A DNA stretch of 64,000 nt from Leeuwenhoekiella marinoflava DSM 3653 (GCF_900129005.1 NZ_FQUN01000012.1:1-64000), one strand, 5' to 3'. Shown: positions 25,427-34,473, numbered from the stretch's first letter. Numbers and translations: made by a program. The notes: generated by a model from the letters alone, not told the origin.

Positions 25427-27259
25427 ATGCCAAGAAGTTTAGAAAGTATTTCAGATACTAAAAAAACAAACGTACGCGCCTCTTTTCAGGCGTTGCGTTT
25501 TATCCCTCGTTTTTTTAAAGAAATATGGAGTGTTAGTCCGTTGCTGTTTACCATTAATCTGATTTGCAGGCTGATTAATGCGTTTTCGCCGGTGGTTATT
25601 TTGTGGGTAGGAAAACTTATAATTGATGAGGTAATAGCCCAAGTAGCAGCTCCGCAGGCAGCCTATGGTCAGTTATGGAATTACGTCTTAATCGAATTTG
25701 CTATCACTGTTTTTGCTGATATTATAAACCGAATTATTGCAATTACAGACGGTCTTCTGGGTGATAAATACAACATCATTTCTTCAGAAACGATGATTCG
25801 TAAGACCAGTAAGATAGATATGAGTCAGCTTGAAGACTCAGAGTTTTACGATAAACTAGAGCGTGCCCGTCAACAAACTCAGGGGCGTGTTGGTTTGATG
25901 AGTATGTCTCTGGCACAAGGACAAAGTTTAATTTCTATAGGAACCTTAATAGCAGGTTTGATTTACTTTCAGCCACTGCTGATCGTATTATTGGCCTTGA
26001 GTATCATACCGCTTTTTATCAATGAGATCCGCTTCAGTGGGCAGCAATATTCGCTGTCTCGCAGTTGGACAACAGAGCGTCGGGAGCTCGATTACCTGAG
26101 GTATATAGGTGCAAATGACAAAACCGCTAAAGAGATCAAACTCTTTGGTCTTACAGACTTTATAGCCAAGCGCTTTAAAACTTTAAGTGAGCGGTATTAT
26201 CACATCAATAAAAAGTTGACTGTTAAACGCAGTATTTACAGTGCTATTTTTAATGTTTTGGGTGTGATTTGTTATTATGCGGCTTATCTGGTGATAATTA
26301 AAAGTGTTTTAGATGGTGCAATCACTGTGGGTGAACTGACTTTTTTATCTGCTTCTTTTAACCGTTTGCGAAACAGTTTACAGACCTTTTTTACCAGTTT
26401 TACCAGAATTACGCAAAGTGCGTTATACCTTAAGGATTATTTTGATTTTATAGATCTGGAAATACCTGATGAAAACCGGGAATTTCTGCCACTTCCGGAA
26501 GTTATTCATACCGGTTTTGAGTTGAAAGATGTTCATTTTGCTTATCCCGGGAGCGAGCATGAAGTTTTAAAAGGTGTGAGTTTTACCTTGAAAGCCGGAG
26601 AAAAAATGGCTTTTGTAGGTCAGAATGGAGCGGGTAAAACCACCTTGATTAAACTGATGCTTCGGTTTTATGAACCTACTCAGGGAGCTATTTTACTGGA
26701 TGGAATCAATATAAATGAGTACAACAAAGCTGATTTTCAGAAGATGTTTGGTGTTATTTTTCAAGATTTTTTCAGGTATGAGTTTACGCTGCGCGAAAAT
26801 ATTGCTGTAGGTGATATTGCTGCGGTACAAGATGATAAGCGTATTACGGATGCAGCGCAGTTGAGTTTGGCTAATGAGGTGATTGGTGACTTGCAGGAAG
26901 GCTATGAGACCCAACTGGGGAAGCGCTTTAAAAACGGACAGGAACTTTCTGGCGGACAATGGCAAAAAGTGGCTTTGGCTCGTGCCTATATGAAAGATGC
27001 AATGGTGATGGTTTTAGACGAACCTACATCTGCATTGGATGCTAAGGCGGAGTATGAGGTGTTTGAACGCTTTATAGATTTAACCAAAGGAAAAACCAGC
27101 ATCATCATCTCGCACCGCTTCAGTACGGTGCGTATGGCAGACCGTATTCTGGTGCTTAAAGCCGGTAAAATACTCGAATTAGGTACACACAATGAATTGA
27201 TGCAGACTCCTAAATTATATGCTGAACTTTTTGACCTGCAGGCGCAAGGTTATAAATAG
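25427..27259 (+). CDS. ABC exporter, fused permease and ATPase
   Basis: A 610-residue half-transporter with a six-helix membrane domain (about 35-335) and a nucleotide-binding domain (about 360-605). The latter has Walker A GQNGAGKTT, signature LSGGQWQK, Walker B VMVLDEPTS and the switch His in IIISHR. It should act as a homodimer. No processing peptidase domain or neighbouring cargo gene indicates the substrate. A near-leaderless promoter lies upstream. Confidence 0.93.
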   Translation: MPRSLESISDTKKTNVRASFQALRFIPRFFKEIWSVSPLLFTINLICRLINAFSPVVILWVGKLIIDEVIAQVAAPQAAYGQLWNYVLIEFAITVFADIINRIIAITDGLLGDKYNIISSETMIRKTSKIDMSQLEDSEFYDKLERARQQTQGRVGLMSMSLAQGQSLISIGTLIAGLIYFQPLLIVLLALSIIPLFINEIRFSGQQYSLSRSWTTERRELDYLRYIGANDKTAKEIKLFGLTDFIAKRFKTLSERYYHINKKLTVKRSIYSAIFNVLGVICYYAAYLVIIKSVLDGAITVGELTFLSASFNRLRNSLQTFFTSFTRITQSALYLKDYFDFIDLEIPDENREFLPLPEVIHTGFELKDVHFAYPGSEHEVLKGVSFTLKAGEKMAFVGQNGAGKTTLIKLMLRFYEPTQGAILLDGININEYNKADFQKMFGVIFQDFFRYEFTLRENIAVGDIAAVQDDKRITDAAQLSLANEVIGDLQEGYETQLGKRFKNGQELSGGQWQKVALARAYMKDAMVMVLDEPTSALDAKAEYEVFERFIDLTKGKTSIIISHRFSTVRMADRILVLKAGKILELGTHNELMQTPKLYAELFDLQAQGYK

Positions 27260-27284
27260 TTCAAAATTGAAGTTTTAAAATAAG

Positions 27285-28043
27285 TCACAGCGCATTAGCA
27301 CTTAGCCCTCCGTCTACAACCAGATTTTGACCGGTTATGTAAGAAGCTTTATCCATTGCTAAAAACGCAATAGTGCTCGCTAATTCTTCAGGCTGTGCAA
27401 AACGTTTAAGTGGCGTGCGCTCGATGATTTTAGCATAGCGCTCTTCCTGCTCTATAATTGGTTTTACGAGTGGCGTTTCGGTATACCAGGGAGAAACTGC
27501 GTTTACTCGTATATTTTTTTCAGCCCACTCAGAAGCTAAACTACGGGTTTGTTGTAAGAGTCCGGCTTTTGCCATCGCATAAGGAGCGCCGCTTTTTACA
27601 TCCTGACTTGCAGCAACAGAAGCCACATTGATAACGGAAGCTTTACCAGATCTTTTTAGTAAAGCGAAAAATTTACGGGTCAATTCAAAAGGAGCAATAA
27701 GATTAGTACCCAGAATTTTTTGATACTCTTCCGGCTCATAGAGCACCGCTTCTTTACGAATGTTTGTCCCGGCATTGTTTACGAGAATATCTAAAGAACC
27801 GGTACGTTGAAAAACAAAATCAGTTAAATTATCTTGATCATCTTCAGAAGTCACATCACCTGCCATTCCAGAAGCTATGTAGCCTGCTTCAGCTAATTCT
27901 TGCTGAAATTCTGCAACAGCATTACCGTTACGAGCCGTGAAGATTACTTTGGCTCCCAATTTTGCAAATTCTAAAACTGTGGCTCGACCTATTCCTTTAG
28001 TCCCTCCTGTAATTAATGCTGTTTTTCCTTCTAAATTCCACAT
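27285..28043 (-). CDS. classical SDR oxidoreductase, tropinone-reductase-like
   Basis: A 252-residue classical short-chain dehydrogenase with TGGTKGIG (13-20) for NAD(P), NNAG, the catalytic Ser in NVASVAAS and YAMAKAG with the catalytic Tyr and Lys. The C-terminal YITGQNLVVDGG is standard. The pattern is close to tropinone reductase-like SDRs; the substrate is unknown. It is convergent with the ABC exporter and has a perfect -7 box upstream. Confidence 0.92.
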   Translation of the reverse strand: MWNLEGKTALITGGTKGIGRATVLEFAKLGAKVIFTARNGNAVAEFQQELAEAGYIASGMAGDVTSEDDQDNLTDFVFQRTGSLDILVNNAGTNIRKEAVLYEPEEYQKILGTNLIAPFELTRKFFALLKRSGKASVINVASVAASQDVKSGAPYAMAKAGLLQQTRSLASEWAEKNIRVNAVSPWYTETPLVKPIIEQEERYAKIIERTPLKRFAQPEELASTIAFLAMDKASYITGQNLVVDGGLSANAL

Positions 28044-28065
28044 AACTTAAAAATCAATTTGCCGG

Positions 28066-28073
28066 CAAAACTA
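28066..28073 (-). promoter_or_regulatory. -7 promoter box TAGTTTTG of the SDR gene
   Basis: On the minus strand TAGTTTTG followed by C fits TAnnTTTGY and ends 22 bases before the ATG at 28043. Confidence 0.6.
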
Positions 28074-28169
28074 CAAAGACTCTTTAGGCTACGGGAAGCT
28101 TTTAAGCTGAAATTATTCGATAATTGAGATTAAAAGCACTGATACGTGTCCTAAAAAACTTTTATAAAA

Positions 28170-28200
28170 CATAAAACCCGCAGAGAAGCGGGTTTTAATT
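28170..28200 (-). terminator. terminator of the aldo/keto reductase gene
   Basis: AAAACCCGC and GCGGGTTTT form a 9-bp stem with a 6-base loop, 36 bases past the aldo/keto reductase stop on the minus strand. Confidence 0.8.
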
Positions 28201-28231
28201 TATCTATATCTAAAAATAGGATAGATGATTT

Positions 28232-29086
28232 TTAAAAGTCAAAATTATCAGGATCAGGACCTATGCGTTCATGTTTGTCCAATTTATTTATGGTCTGCAT
28301 ATCTTCGTCACTCAGCTCAAAATCAAACACTTTAGCATTGCTGATGATGTGATCTTGTGATGTAGATTTTGGTATCGTCACCACTCCATTTTGAAGGTCC
28401 CATCGCAATATAATATGTGCTGGAGATTTATCATACTTTTCGCCCAATTTTTTGAGAGTCTCATTTTTGAAAGCTTTACCCTGCATAAGCGGAGACCAAG
28501 CTTGGTATTGAATATTATGCGTCGCACAAAAATCTTGCAAATCTTTTTGGACTAACCACGGGTGAAATTCTAATTGATCTACCATCGGATTGATTTCGGC
28601 ATCTTGCATTAAATCCTTAAGTTGGTGTTCTAAAAAATTACTTACTCCAATCGCTTTAATCTTTCCGTCTTTGTAGCGTTTTTCCATCGCTCTCCACGTG
28701 TCTTTATATTTCCCTTCTACGGGCCAGTGGATGAGGTATAAATCGAGGTAGTCAGTATCTAAACGTTTCAGGGTGTTGTCAAAAGCTTTCAACGTGCTTT
28801 CATAACCTTGGTCGCTATTCCATAATTTACTGGTTAAGAATAGTTCTTCTCTAGAAATTCCACTTTCTTTGATTCCTTTTCCTACACCTTCTTCATTGTC
28901 GTACGCTTTTGCAGTGTCTATATGTCTATAACCGGCTTCAAGCGCCCATTTTACAGCATTGATAACTTCTTCACCATCTTCTGCCTTCCAGACACCTAAT
29001 CCTAAGTAAGGCATTTCATGTCCGTTGGCAAGTTTCCAAGTTCCTTGAAGGTTTGTTATTGGTTTATTTAAAATTGTCGTGCTCAT
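28232..29086 (-). CDS. aldo/keto reductase
   Basis: A 284-residue NADPH-dependent reductase with the catalytic tetrad visible: Asp and Tyr in GYRHIDTAKAYDNEEGVG, Lys in LFLTSKLW and His in DLYLIHWPVEGK. The NADP-binding tail segment TIPKSTSQDHIISN is present. Substrates are probably aldehydes or ketoacids of the YvgN/DkgA type. A direct repeat that could be an operator lies upstream at 29145-29169. Confidence 0.94.
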   Translation of the reverse strand: MSTTILNKPITNLQGTWKLANGHEMPYLGLGVWKAEDGEEVINAVKWALEAGYRHIDTAKAYDNEEGVGKGIKESGISREELFLTSKLWNSDQGYESTLKAFDNTLKRLDTDYLDLYLIHWPVEGKYKDTWRAMEKRYKDGKIKAIGVSNFLEHQLKDLMQDAEINPMVDQLEFHPWLVQKDLQDFCATHNIQYQAWSPLMQGKAFKNETLKKLGEKYDKSPAHIILRWDLQNGVVTIPKSTSQDHIISNAKVFDFELSDEDMQTINKLDKHERIGPDPDNFDF

Positions 29087-29144
29087 AGCATTTGTTTTAT
29101 TTTAAAAGTAAGCATCAATGAGGGATTTAAAAAAAGCTTTAACC

Positions 29145-29169
29145 CTTGTTAACGTTGACTTGTTAACGT
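29145..29169. promoter_or_regulatory. 11-base direct repeat, possible operator
   Basis: CTTGTTAACGT occurs at 29145-29155 and again at 29159-29169, a 14-base period. Each copy contains the palindrome GTTAAC. It lies about 60-80 bases upstream of the aldo/keto reductase start, a plausible place for a regulator. No binding protein can be named. Confidence 0.5.
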
Positions 29170-29179
29170 GTAGACAATA

Positions 29180-29210
29180 AAAAAGCCGTACTTGAATAAG
29201 TACGACTTTC
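29180..29210 (-). terminator. terminator of the small lipoprotein gene
   Basis: On the minus strand AGTCGTACTT and AAGTACGGCT pair around a short loop and are followed by a T run, about 25 bases past the stop at 29232. Confidence 0.75.
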
Positions 29211-29231
29211 AGATTGTAAATGCGGTAGTAA

Positions 29232-29369
29232 TTAATCTACAGCATCTTCTGCAGCGTCACCAATGTCATCTGCTGCGTCTTCAATTTTATCTCCGGTAGA
29301 TTCGCGACAACTTTGTAAAGTTGTACCCATTACTCCGGCTAGAAATAAAAATAAAAAAATACGTTTCAT
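29232..29369 (-). CDS. 45-residue lipoprotein
   Basis: This tiny frame runs from ATG at 29369 to TAA at 29232. It encodes a signal peptide (MKRIFLFLFLAGVMGTT) and lipobox LQSC with Cys21, then an acidic alanine-rich tail (DAADDIGDAAEDAVD). The build resembles entericidin-type small lipoproteins. The terminator just downstream supports a real transcript. The lmo0937-like gene follows upstream on the same strand. Function is unknown, and a stress role is only suggested by such families. Confidence 0.72.
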   Translation of the reverse strand: MKRIFLFLFLAGVMGTTLQSCRESTGDKIEDAADDIGDAAEDAVD

Positions 29370-29402
29370 AATTAAATGTTTAAGGTTAGTAATCTTTGGT
29401 TG

Positions 29403-29561
29403 TTATAGTCGGCGACCTGTGGCCAATTTATAGAGAATTGCAATTACGGCAAGTACAAGCAGGATGTGAATTAAACTTCCTACAGACTCAGCGAAGCCAA
29501 AATACCCCACGAGCCAGCCAATTAATAGAATCACTACAATAAGCCAAATAATATCTCTCAT
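29403..29561 (-). CDS. Lmo0937-family small membrane protein
   Basis: A 52-residue frame from ATG at 29561 to TAA at 29403. Two hydrophobic helices (about 4-22 and 29-44) are separated by GYFGFAESVGSL and end in KLATGRRL. This is the pattern of the widespread Lmo0937 family of small membrane proteins, often stress-induced. It lies 33 bases upstream of the 45-residue lipoprotein gene on the same strand, so the two are probably co-transcribed. Confidence 0.78.
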   Translation of the reverse strand: MRDIIWLIVVILLIGWLVGYFGFAESVGSLIHILLVLAVIAILYKLATGRRL

Positions 29562-29646
29562 AATAATAATGATATTGGTTAGTGATTTAAATGTAGTAAG
29601 ATAGTCAGCAACTTGAATTTCGATTAACAGTGAATTAACGCAGTAA

Positions 29647-31182
29647 TTAAAAGTTTTGTGGATTCTTTATGATTTCTTGAGCGCGATCTACAAGTTCTTG
29701 CAAGTCATCAGGATCTTTTTTGTCGAGAAGACTCATCATCATATTCATACGCTGGTTATTCTTAAAGTGTTCTCGCTTTTCAAACAAGAAATTCCAATAT
29801 AAACTGTTGAAAGGGCACGCATTATCACCAGTTTTTTTAGAAGCAGTGTACTCGCAAGACTTACAATAATTGCTCATTTTATTGATGTAGCTTCCGCTGG
29901 AAACGTAGGGTTTTGTAGCTACAAGTCCACCATCAGCAAACTGACTCATGCCGCGAGTGTTTGTAATTTCAACCCATTCTATCGCATCAATATAAATACC
30001 CAAGTACCACTCGTCAACTTCATCAGGATGTGTTTGCGTAAGTAACGCATAATTCCCGGTAATCATCAACCGTTGAATGTGGTGCGCGTACGCGTGATTC
30101 AGACTTTGTTTAATTGCGTGATGCAAGCAGTTCATTTTTGTTTCTGCCGTCCAGTAAAAATCAGGTAGCTTATTGTGGTTTTCTAATGTATTGGTAGTTC
30201 GGTATTCCGGCATTTTCATCCAGTAGATTCCGCGCATATATTCTCGCCATCCCAGTATTTGACGCACAAAACCTTCAATCTGACTGATGTCTATTTGATT
30301 TCTATTTTCACGCCAATAGTCAATTACCTTTTCAATGACTTCCAACGGATGCAACATTTTACTGTTCATCGCAAAACTCAATCTACTGTGAAATAAATAA
30401 ACCTGATCAGGGTCCATCGCGTCTTGATAATCGCCAAAATGAACTAACAGATTTTCACAGAAATAGTTGAGTACACTCAAAGAGTCTGCACGCGAAGTAG
30501 GCCAGTTGAATGAAGTTTCATCAACCATCCCTATCGTTTTTATACCTGCCTCATTAATGCATTTTAGCGTTTGCGAAACATCTTTTCTAAATCCGCGCTC
30601 GTGAGGAATCTCTGGTTTACCACTCCATTTTTTACGATTGCTTTGGTCAAAGTTCCACTTACCACCTTCAGGATCTTTGTCGGTTAGCATCATCATGTTG
30701 TATTTCTTGCGCATATCGCGGTAGAAATATTCCATGGTAAACGTTTTCTTTCCTTTAAAAAAGTCTTCCAGATCGGTTCGGCTGGTTAGGAAATGCTGCG
30801 TGTCATAAGCTTCTGTATCAAGTGTTACTGTATCGCAAAATTGTTTGAGTTGTTGATCTAAGCGGTATTCATCAGGGAGCTGATATTCAAATTTCTCAAC
30901 TTGATGGGCTTTGATTAATTGATTCAGGTTTTTAGATAATTCCTGTTTATTATCAGGGTGGTTTAAATCATAATAAATAACAAAGTGGCCCCGCTCTTCT
31001 AACCAGTCTGCAAAGTTGCGCATAGCTTCAAAAAAACCGATTACCTTCTGAATATGCTGCACCACATAATCCGTTTCCTGACGCATTTCTGCCATAAAAT
31101 AAATCACATCTTTGTCATTCTCATCAAACCAAGAGTGTTTATGATTGAGTTGATCGCCAAGAATTAAACGGAGCTTTTTCAC
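29647..31182 (-). CDS. iron-sulfur bacterial photolyase/cryptochrome (FeS-BCP)
   Basis: A 511-residue flavoprotein of the FeS-BCP group, typified by PhrB, a (6-4) photolyase using a lumazine antenna. The start LRLILGDQLNHKHSWF and WLYxxFC-less C-terminal fold are of this class. The four cluster cysteines are visible in MNCLHHA, CKSC and ACPFN. The GTG at 31182, 10 bases after the cryptochrome stop, is chosen because the longer alternative would overlap that gene by 53 bases. It is the last gene of the photolyase operon. Repair substrate is inferred from the family. Confidence 0.9.
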   Translation of the reverse strand: MKKLRLILGDQLNHKHSWFDENDKDVIYFMAEMRQETDYVVQHIQKVIGFFEAMRNFADWLEERGHFVIYYDLNHPDNKQELSKNLNQLIKAHQVEKFEYQLPDEYRLDQQLKQFCDTVTLDTEAYDTQHFLTSRTDLEDFFKGKKTFTMEYFYRDMRKKYNMMMLTDKDPEGGKWNFDQSNRKKWSGKPEIPHERGFRKDVSQTLKCINEAGIKTIGMVDETSFNWPTSRADSLSVLNYFCENLLVHFGDYQDAMDPDQVYLFHSRLSFAMNSKMLHPLEVIEKVIDYWRENRNQIDISQIEGFVRQILGWREYMRGIYWMKMPEYRTTNTLENHNKLPDFYWTAETKMNCLHHAIKQSLNHAYAHHIQRLMITGNYALLTQTHPDEVDEWYLGIYIDAIEWVEITNTRGMSQFADGGLVATKPYVSSGSYINKMSNYCKSCEYTASKKTGDNACPFNSLYWNFLFEKREHFKNNQRMNMMMSLLDKKDPDDLQELVDRAQEIIKNPQNF

Positions 31183-31192
31183 AAATAGTTTT

Positions 31193-32488
31193 TTAATCAA
31201 ACAAAGACTTTTGAAGCCAGGTTCTGCGGTATTTCCCATCACCATCGTAGCGCTCTGCCTGACTTTTTATATTGAATTTTCGATCCCGAGGATCATTCCC
31301 CACACCACTATTATACATCCAATTGCCGTAATTGCTGTGTACATCATAATCTATGAGCATACTCTCAAAATAGGCAGCGCCAATGCGCCAATCTTGTTGC
31401 ATTTCTTTAGACCAAAAGCTCGCAACATTTTGTCTGCCGCGGTTGCTCATCCATCCGGTAGCTGCGATTTCTTGCATATTCGCATTTACAAAATCATATT
31501 TGGTAGTACCGCTTATCCAGGCATCACGGGTTTCTTTACCCTGATTCCAGTCGTATTTTTTGTCAAGAATTCCTCCTAAGTAAAAGATTTTATCACCGTG
31601 TTTTAGGGAAATATATTTAAAGTAATCACGCCAGAAAAGTTCAAAAATCAACCAATAGGTACTTTCGTTTTTCACTTGATTTTTTTCAAATTCTTTTACC
31701 AACCAATAGACCGTACGGGGAGATAAACTCCCGTTTGCGAGCCAAGCCGAAAGTTTAGAGCTGTAGTCGTTGCCCAGAAGTCCGTTACGAGTTTTTTTAT
31801 AAACCTGTAGTTTTTTAGTTTCCCAGAAATAAGATCGAATTCTAAGCAATGCTTGATTTTCTCCTCCTTTAAAAGGAAATGCTGAACGATTATCTCGCTT
31901 AAAATCTTTAAGTCGTAGATCGGTAAGTGTTGGGATTGTAGTCTGTGTATCTAGAAGATTTTCTTCGGAAAGTTTTCTGGGTTTTACCAGACCTCTAATG
32001 CTTGCTTGTTTCTCACATTTTTTACGCCACTGCGTAAAAACCTGTGGAATATCTGCAAAACGATCATACGGAAGATCTTCAGGATGAATTAGGAATTGAT
32101 CAAAAGTCTCTATGAATTCAGTCCCCGGCTTTGAATGTTTTTTGATAGAATCTGAAACTTTTCTCTCTTCATACGTCCATTCTTTTTGAAGAAATACTTT
32201 ATTGATATTGTAATCGCTTATAAGTTGTGGGAGTATTTCTTCCGGCTGTTTGCAAAACACAAAAAGCGGAATGTTGAATTCCGCAAGGTTATTTTTTAAT
32301 TCTTGTATGGTTTCAATTAGAAATTGCGCTCTAAATCGCTCAGTTTTTTTAAATCCAAAACGGTCTTTTTTAAATTGCTTGGGGTCAAAGCAGTATACTG
32401 CGACTACGCTTTCAGCATCTGTTAATGCCCGATTTAAGCTATGATTATCTTGTGTTCTCAGATCATTTCTAAACCAAACTAAATTCAT
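31193..32488 (-). CDS. DASH-family cryptochrome/photolyase
   Basis: A 431-residue flavoprotein: N-terminal antenna-binding Rossmann domain (MNLVWFRNDLRTQDNHSL) and C-terminal FAD domain with ELFWRDYFKYISLKHG, NANMQEIAATGWMSNRGRQN and DYDVHSNYGNWMYNSGVG, the signature of cryptochrome DASH. These proteins repair pyrimidine dimers in single-stranded or looped DNA. The gene ends 10 bases before the FeS-type photolyase and starts immediately after the DUF2256 gene, so all belong to one operon. Confidence 0.94.
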   Translation of the reverse strand: MNLVWFRNDLRTQDNHSLNRALTDAESVVAVYCFDPKQFKKDRFGFKKTERFRAQFLIETIQELKNNLAEFNIPLFVFCKQPEEILPQLISDYNINKVFLQKEWTYEERKVSDSIKKHSKPGTEFIETFDQFLIHPEDLPYDRFADIPQVFTQWRKKCEKQASIRGLVKPRKLSEENLLDTQTTIPTLTDLRLKDFKRDNRSAFPFKGGENQALLRIRSYFWETKKLQVYKKTRNGLLGNDYSSKLSAWLANGSLSPRTVYWLVKEFEKNQVKNESTYWLIFELFWRDYFKYISLKHGDKIFYLGGILDKKYDWNQGKETRDAWISGTTKYDFVNANMQEIAATGWMSNRGRQNVASFWSKEMQQDWRIGAAYFESMLIDYDVHSNYGNWMYNSGVGNDPRDRKFNIKSQAERYDGDGKYRRTWLQKSLFD

Positions 32489-32632
32489 TTATAGAGTCTT
32501 TTTATTACGCCGGCAACGTTCGCTACAGTATTTTACATCTTGCCAATTCTTTTCCCATTTCTTGCGCCAGGAAAAAGGCTTGCCGCATGTTACACATATT
32601 TTTTCAGGAAGATTTACTTTTTTATGAGCCAA
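32489..32632 (-). CDS. DUF2256 zinc-ribbon-like protein
   Basis: A short protein of about 47 residues with [19 protein letters not shown] and [13 protein letters not shown], matching DUF2256; the four Cys could bind zinc. DUF2256 genes are often found beside photolyase genes. No ATG fits: TTG at 32632 gives the family length and overlaps the flavin reductase end by 11 bases, whereas ATGs at 32671 or 32659 would overlap further. The cryptochrome ATG follows the stop directly. Confidence 0.82.
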   Translation of the reverse strand: MAHKKVNLPEKICVTCGKPFSWRKKWEKNWQDVKYCSERCRRNKKTL

Positions 32633-33269
32633 GATCTCTAAATGAATGTATAGCCTCATCGGGTTTTGCATACGTAAAACGATTCAAAATTTGTGGTAAA
32701 GCATAGCCGTCAAGACCGTCAATACAAACCGTCTGAGCACGCTCAAGATTGAGCCAGCCATCTTCAGCCTGAATGTGGTCATCAACATATATATGTTTGA
32801 TCTTACCTATTATAAAATGACAATCATTTTCTTTGATAAAATATTCATTAACAAATTCGCACCCCATTTTTATACGGCTTTGTTTTACATAAGGAGCTTT
32901 AAAATCGTCTAAAAATTCTTTAGAAAGTAACGTTTTATCAAATTCTGAAACGTTTCCTTCGTATTTAGCTGAAGTTTTATGCGCTTCTTTAATAAAATTT
33001 TGATTCACGTGGTTTACCGTAAAAACACCAGATTTAAGCAAGTTGTCATAAGTATTGCGCTCAACAGAAGTAGGGCGTAATACAAAACCCAATAGGGGAG
33101 GATTGCTGCCTAAATGCGTTACAGAACTAAAAATAGCCACATTGCTAATGCCGTCTTCAGAGACCGTGCCTAACAAATTTGCAGATTTAAATCCCGTGCA
33201 GCTGTTGATAAAGTGCGCGCGATATCTTGAGGGCAATTCTTCTATTTCCTTATCAGTATAATGTCTCAT
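32622..33269 (-). CDS. flavin reductase-like FMN-binding protein
   Basis: A 215-residue protein of the flavin reductase-like (split-barrel) family with [20 protein letters not shown] and [12 protein letters not shown] for FMN binding. These proteins reduce flavin with NAD(P)H or act as flavoproteins themselves. The ATG at 33269 begins directly after a hairpin plus six T on the minus strand. Its place at the head of a photolyase operon suggests supply or reduction of flavin, which is inference. Confidence 0.88.
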   Translation of the reverse strand: MRHYTDKEIEELPSRYRAHFINSCTGFKSANLLGTVSEDGISNVAIFSSVTHLGSNPPLLGFVLRPTSVERNTYDNLLKSGVFTVNHVNQNFIKEAHKTSAKYEGNVSEFDKTLLSKEFLDDFKAPYVKQSRIKMGCEFVNEYFIKENDCHFIIGKIKHIYVDDHIQAEDGWLNLERAQTVCIDGLDGYALPQILNRFTYAKPDEAIHSFRDLGS

Positions 33270-33295
33270 AAAAAAGGGTAAGTATAAACTTACCC
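33270..33295 (-). terminator. hairpin with T run touching a start codon
   Basis: On the minus strand GGGTAAGT and ACTTACCC form a perfect 8-bp stem with a 4-base loop, followed by six T and at once by the ATG at 33269. It lies 65 bases after the old yellow enzyme stop. It looks like an intrinsic terminator but also sits exactly where it could control the photolyase operon. Confidence 0.75.
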
Positions 33296-33360
33296 TCAAT
33301 TTATTGCTTGTTTAATCAGTAGGCTGTTAAGATTAAACAAAATAACAAAATTTTAGCCTA

Positions 33361-34473
33361 TTAAGCTTCTTGCTTTTCTTCCTGATAGGTAGGGTAATCG
33401 GTGTATCCCTTTTCTCCTTGAGAATAAAACGTATCCTCGTCCCATTCTGCTGTAGGAGCGTTAATAGCAAAGCGTTCTGCAAGATCTGGATTGGAGATGT
33501 ATAACTTTCCGAAAGCTACAAGATCAGCATCACCAGCTTCAATAACAGCATTAGCGGTCTCTTGAGTAAATCCGGTGTTGATCATCAAATTACCCTTGTA
33601 TTTAGGGCGGTATCTTTTTGCGATTTCAGTTTCGAGAAAATCAATTTCGCTCACATCGGTAAATGGTTCTGAAAGGTGTAAGTACGCCAAATCATAATTA
33701 TTAAGACGCTCGATAATATGGTCAAAAGTAGGTATGGTTTCTTCTGTAGCTTGAATCCCAAAGACATCATTTAAGGATGGATTTAGACGAATTCCAATTT
33801 TGTTTTCAGGGATTACTTCTTTCACCTTATCTAAGGTTTCAAAGAAAAAGCGAACACGGTTTTCAATACTTCCACCATACTCATCTGTACGCACATTAGC
33901 ATTTTTATTAAAAAACTGATGAAATAAATATCCATTAGAACTGTGGATTTCTACGCCATCAAAACCTGCTTCAACTGCATTTTTTGTAGCGTTTACAAAT
34001 TCTTGCTGAGTTTCTTCAATCTCTTGAAGTGTCATTGCTTTAGGTTCTACAGTTTCTTTAAAGCCTTTTGTTGTAAATGATTTTGAGTTCGGATTTACCG
34101 CACTTGGTGCTAATGGCTTTTTCCCGTTATGAAAATCAGGATGCGACATACGCCCCACGTGCCACAGTTGTATAAATATTTTTCCGTTTTCTTTGTGAAC
34201 CGCATCAACTACTTTTTTCCAGCCTTCAACTTGAGCTTTAGAGTGAATACCCGCGGTGTGAATATATCCCACTGCACGCTTAGAAACCTGTGAGCCTTCA
34301 GTAATAATCAGTCCGGCTCCGGCACGCTGAGTATAATATGCTACATGCATTTCAGTAGGAGCATTTTCAGAATTTTCGGCACGGCTTCTGGTCATAGGAG
34401 CCATAACGAGACGATTTTTTAATGTGATATCTCCTAGCTTAAAGGATTGCAATAATGCCTGATTGGTTTTCAT
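33361..34473 (-). CDS. old yellow enzyme-type alkene reductase
   Basis: A 370-residue FMN-dependent ene-reductase of the NemA/OYE class that reduces activated C=C bonds and nitro compounds. The barrel start LGDITLKNRLVMAPMTRSRA, LWHVGRMSHPD, GFDGVEIHSSNGYL and the late FGKLYISNPDL phosphate site are all present. The ATG at 34473 is used; an in-frame TTG 18 bases upstream is less likely. It precedes the flavin reductase gene on the same strand with a hairpin between. Confidence 0.95.
   Translation of the reverse strand: MKTNQALLQSFKLGDITLKNRLVMAPMTRSRAENSENAPTEMHVAYYTQRAGAGLIITEGSQVSKRAVGYIHTAGIHSKAQVEGWKKVVDAVHKENGKIFIQLWHVGRMSHPDFHNGKKPLAPSAVNPNSKSFTTKGFKETVEPKAMTLQEIEETQQEFVNATKNAVEAGFDGVEIHSSNGYLFHQFFNKNANVRTDEYGGSIENRVRFFFETLDKVKEVIPENKIGIRLNPSLNDVFGIQATEETIPTFDHIIERLNNYDLAYLHLSEPFTDVSEIDFLETEIAKRYRPKYKGNLMINTGFTQETANAVIEAGDADLVAFGKLYISNPDLAERFAINAPTAEWDEDTFYSQGEKGYTDYPTYQEEKQEA

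Noticed and set aside
31183-31245. Longer start of the FeS-type photolyase overlapping the cryptochrome gene
   Set aside because: It adds 21 unrelated residues and a 53-base overlap; the GTG at 31182 follows the stop by 10 bases and begins the conserved domain.
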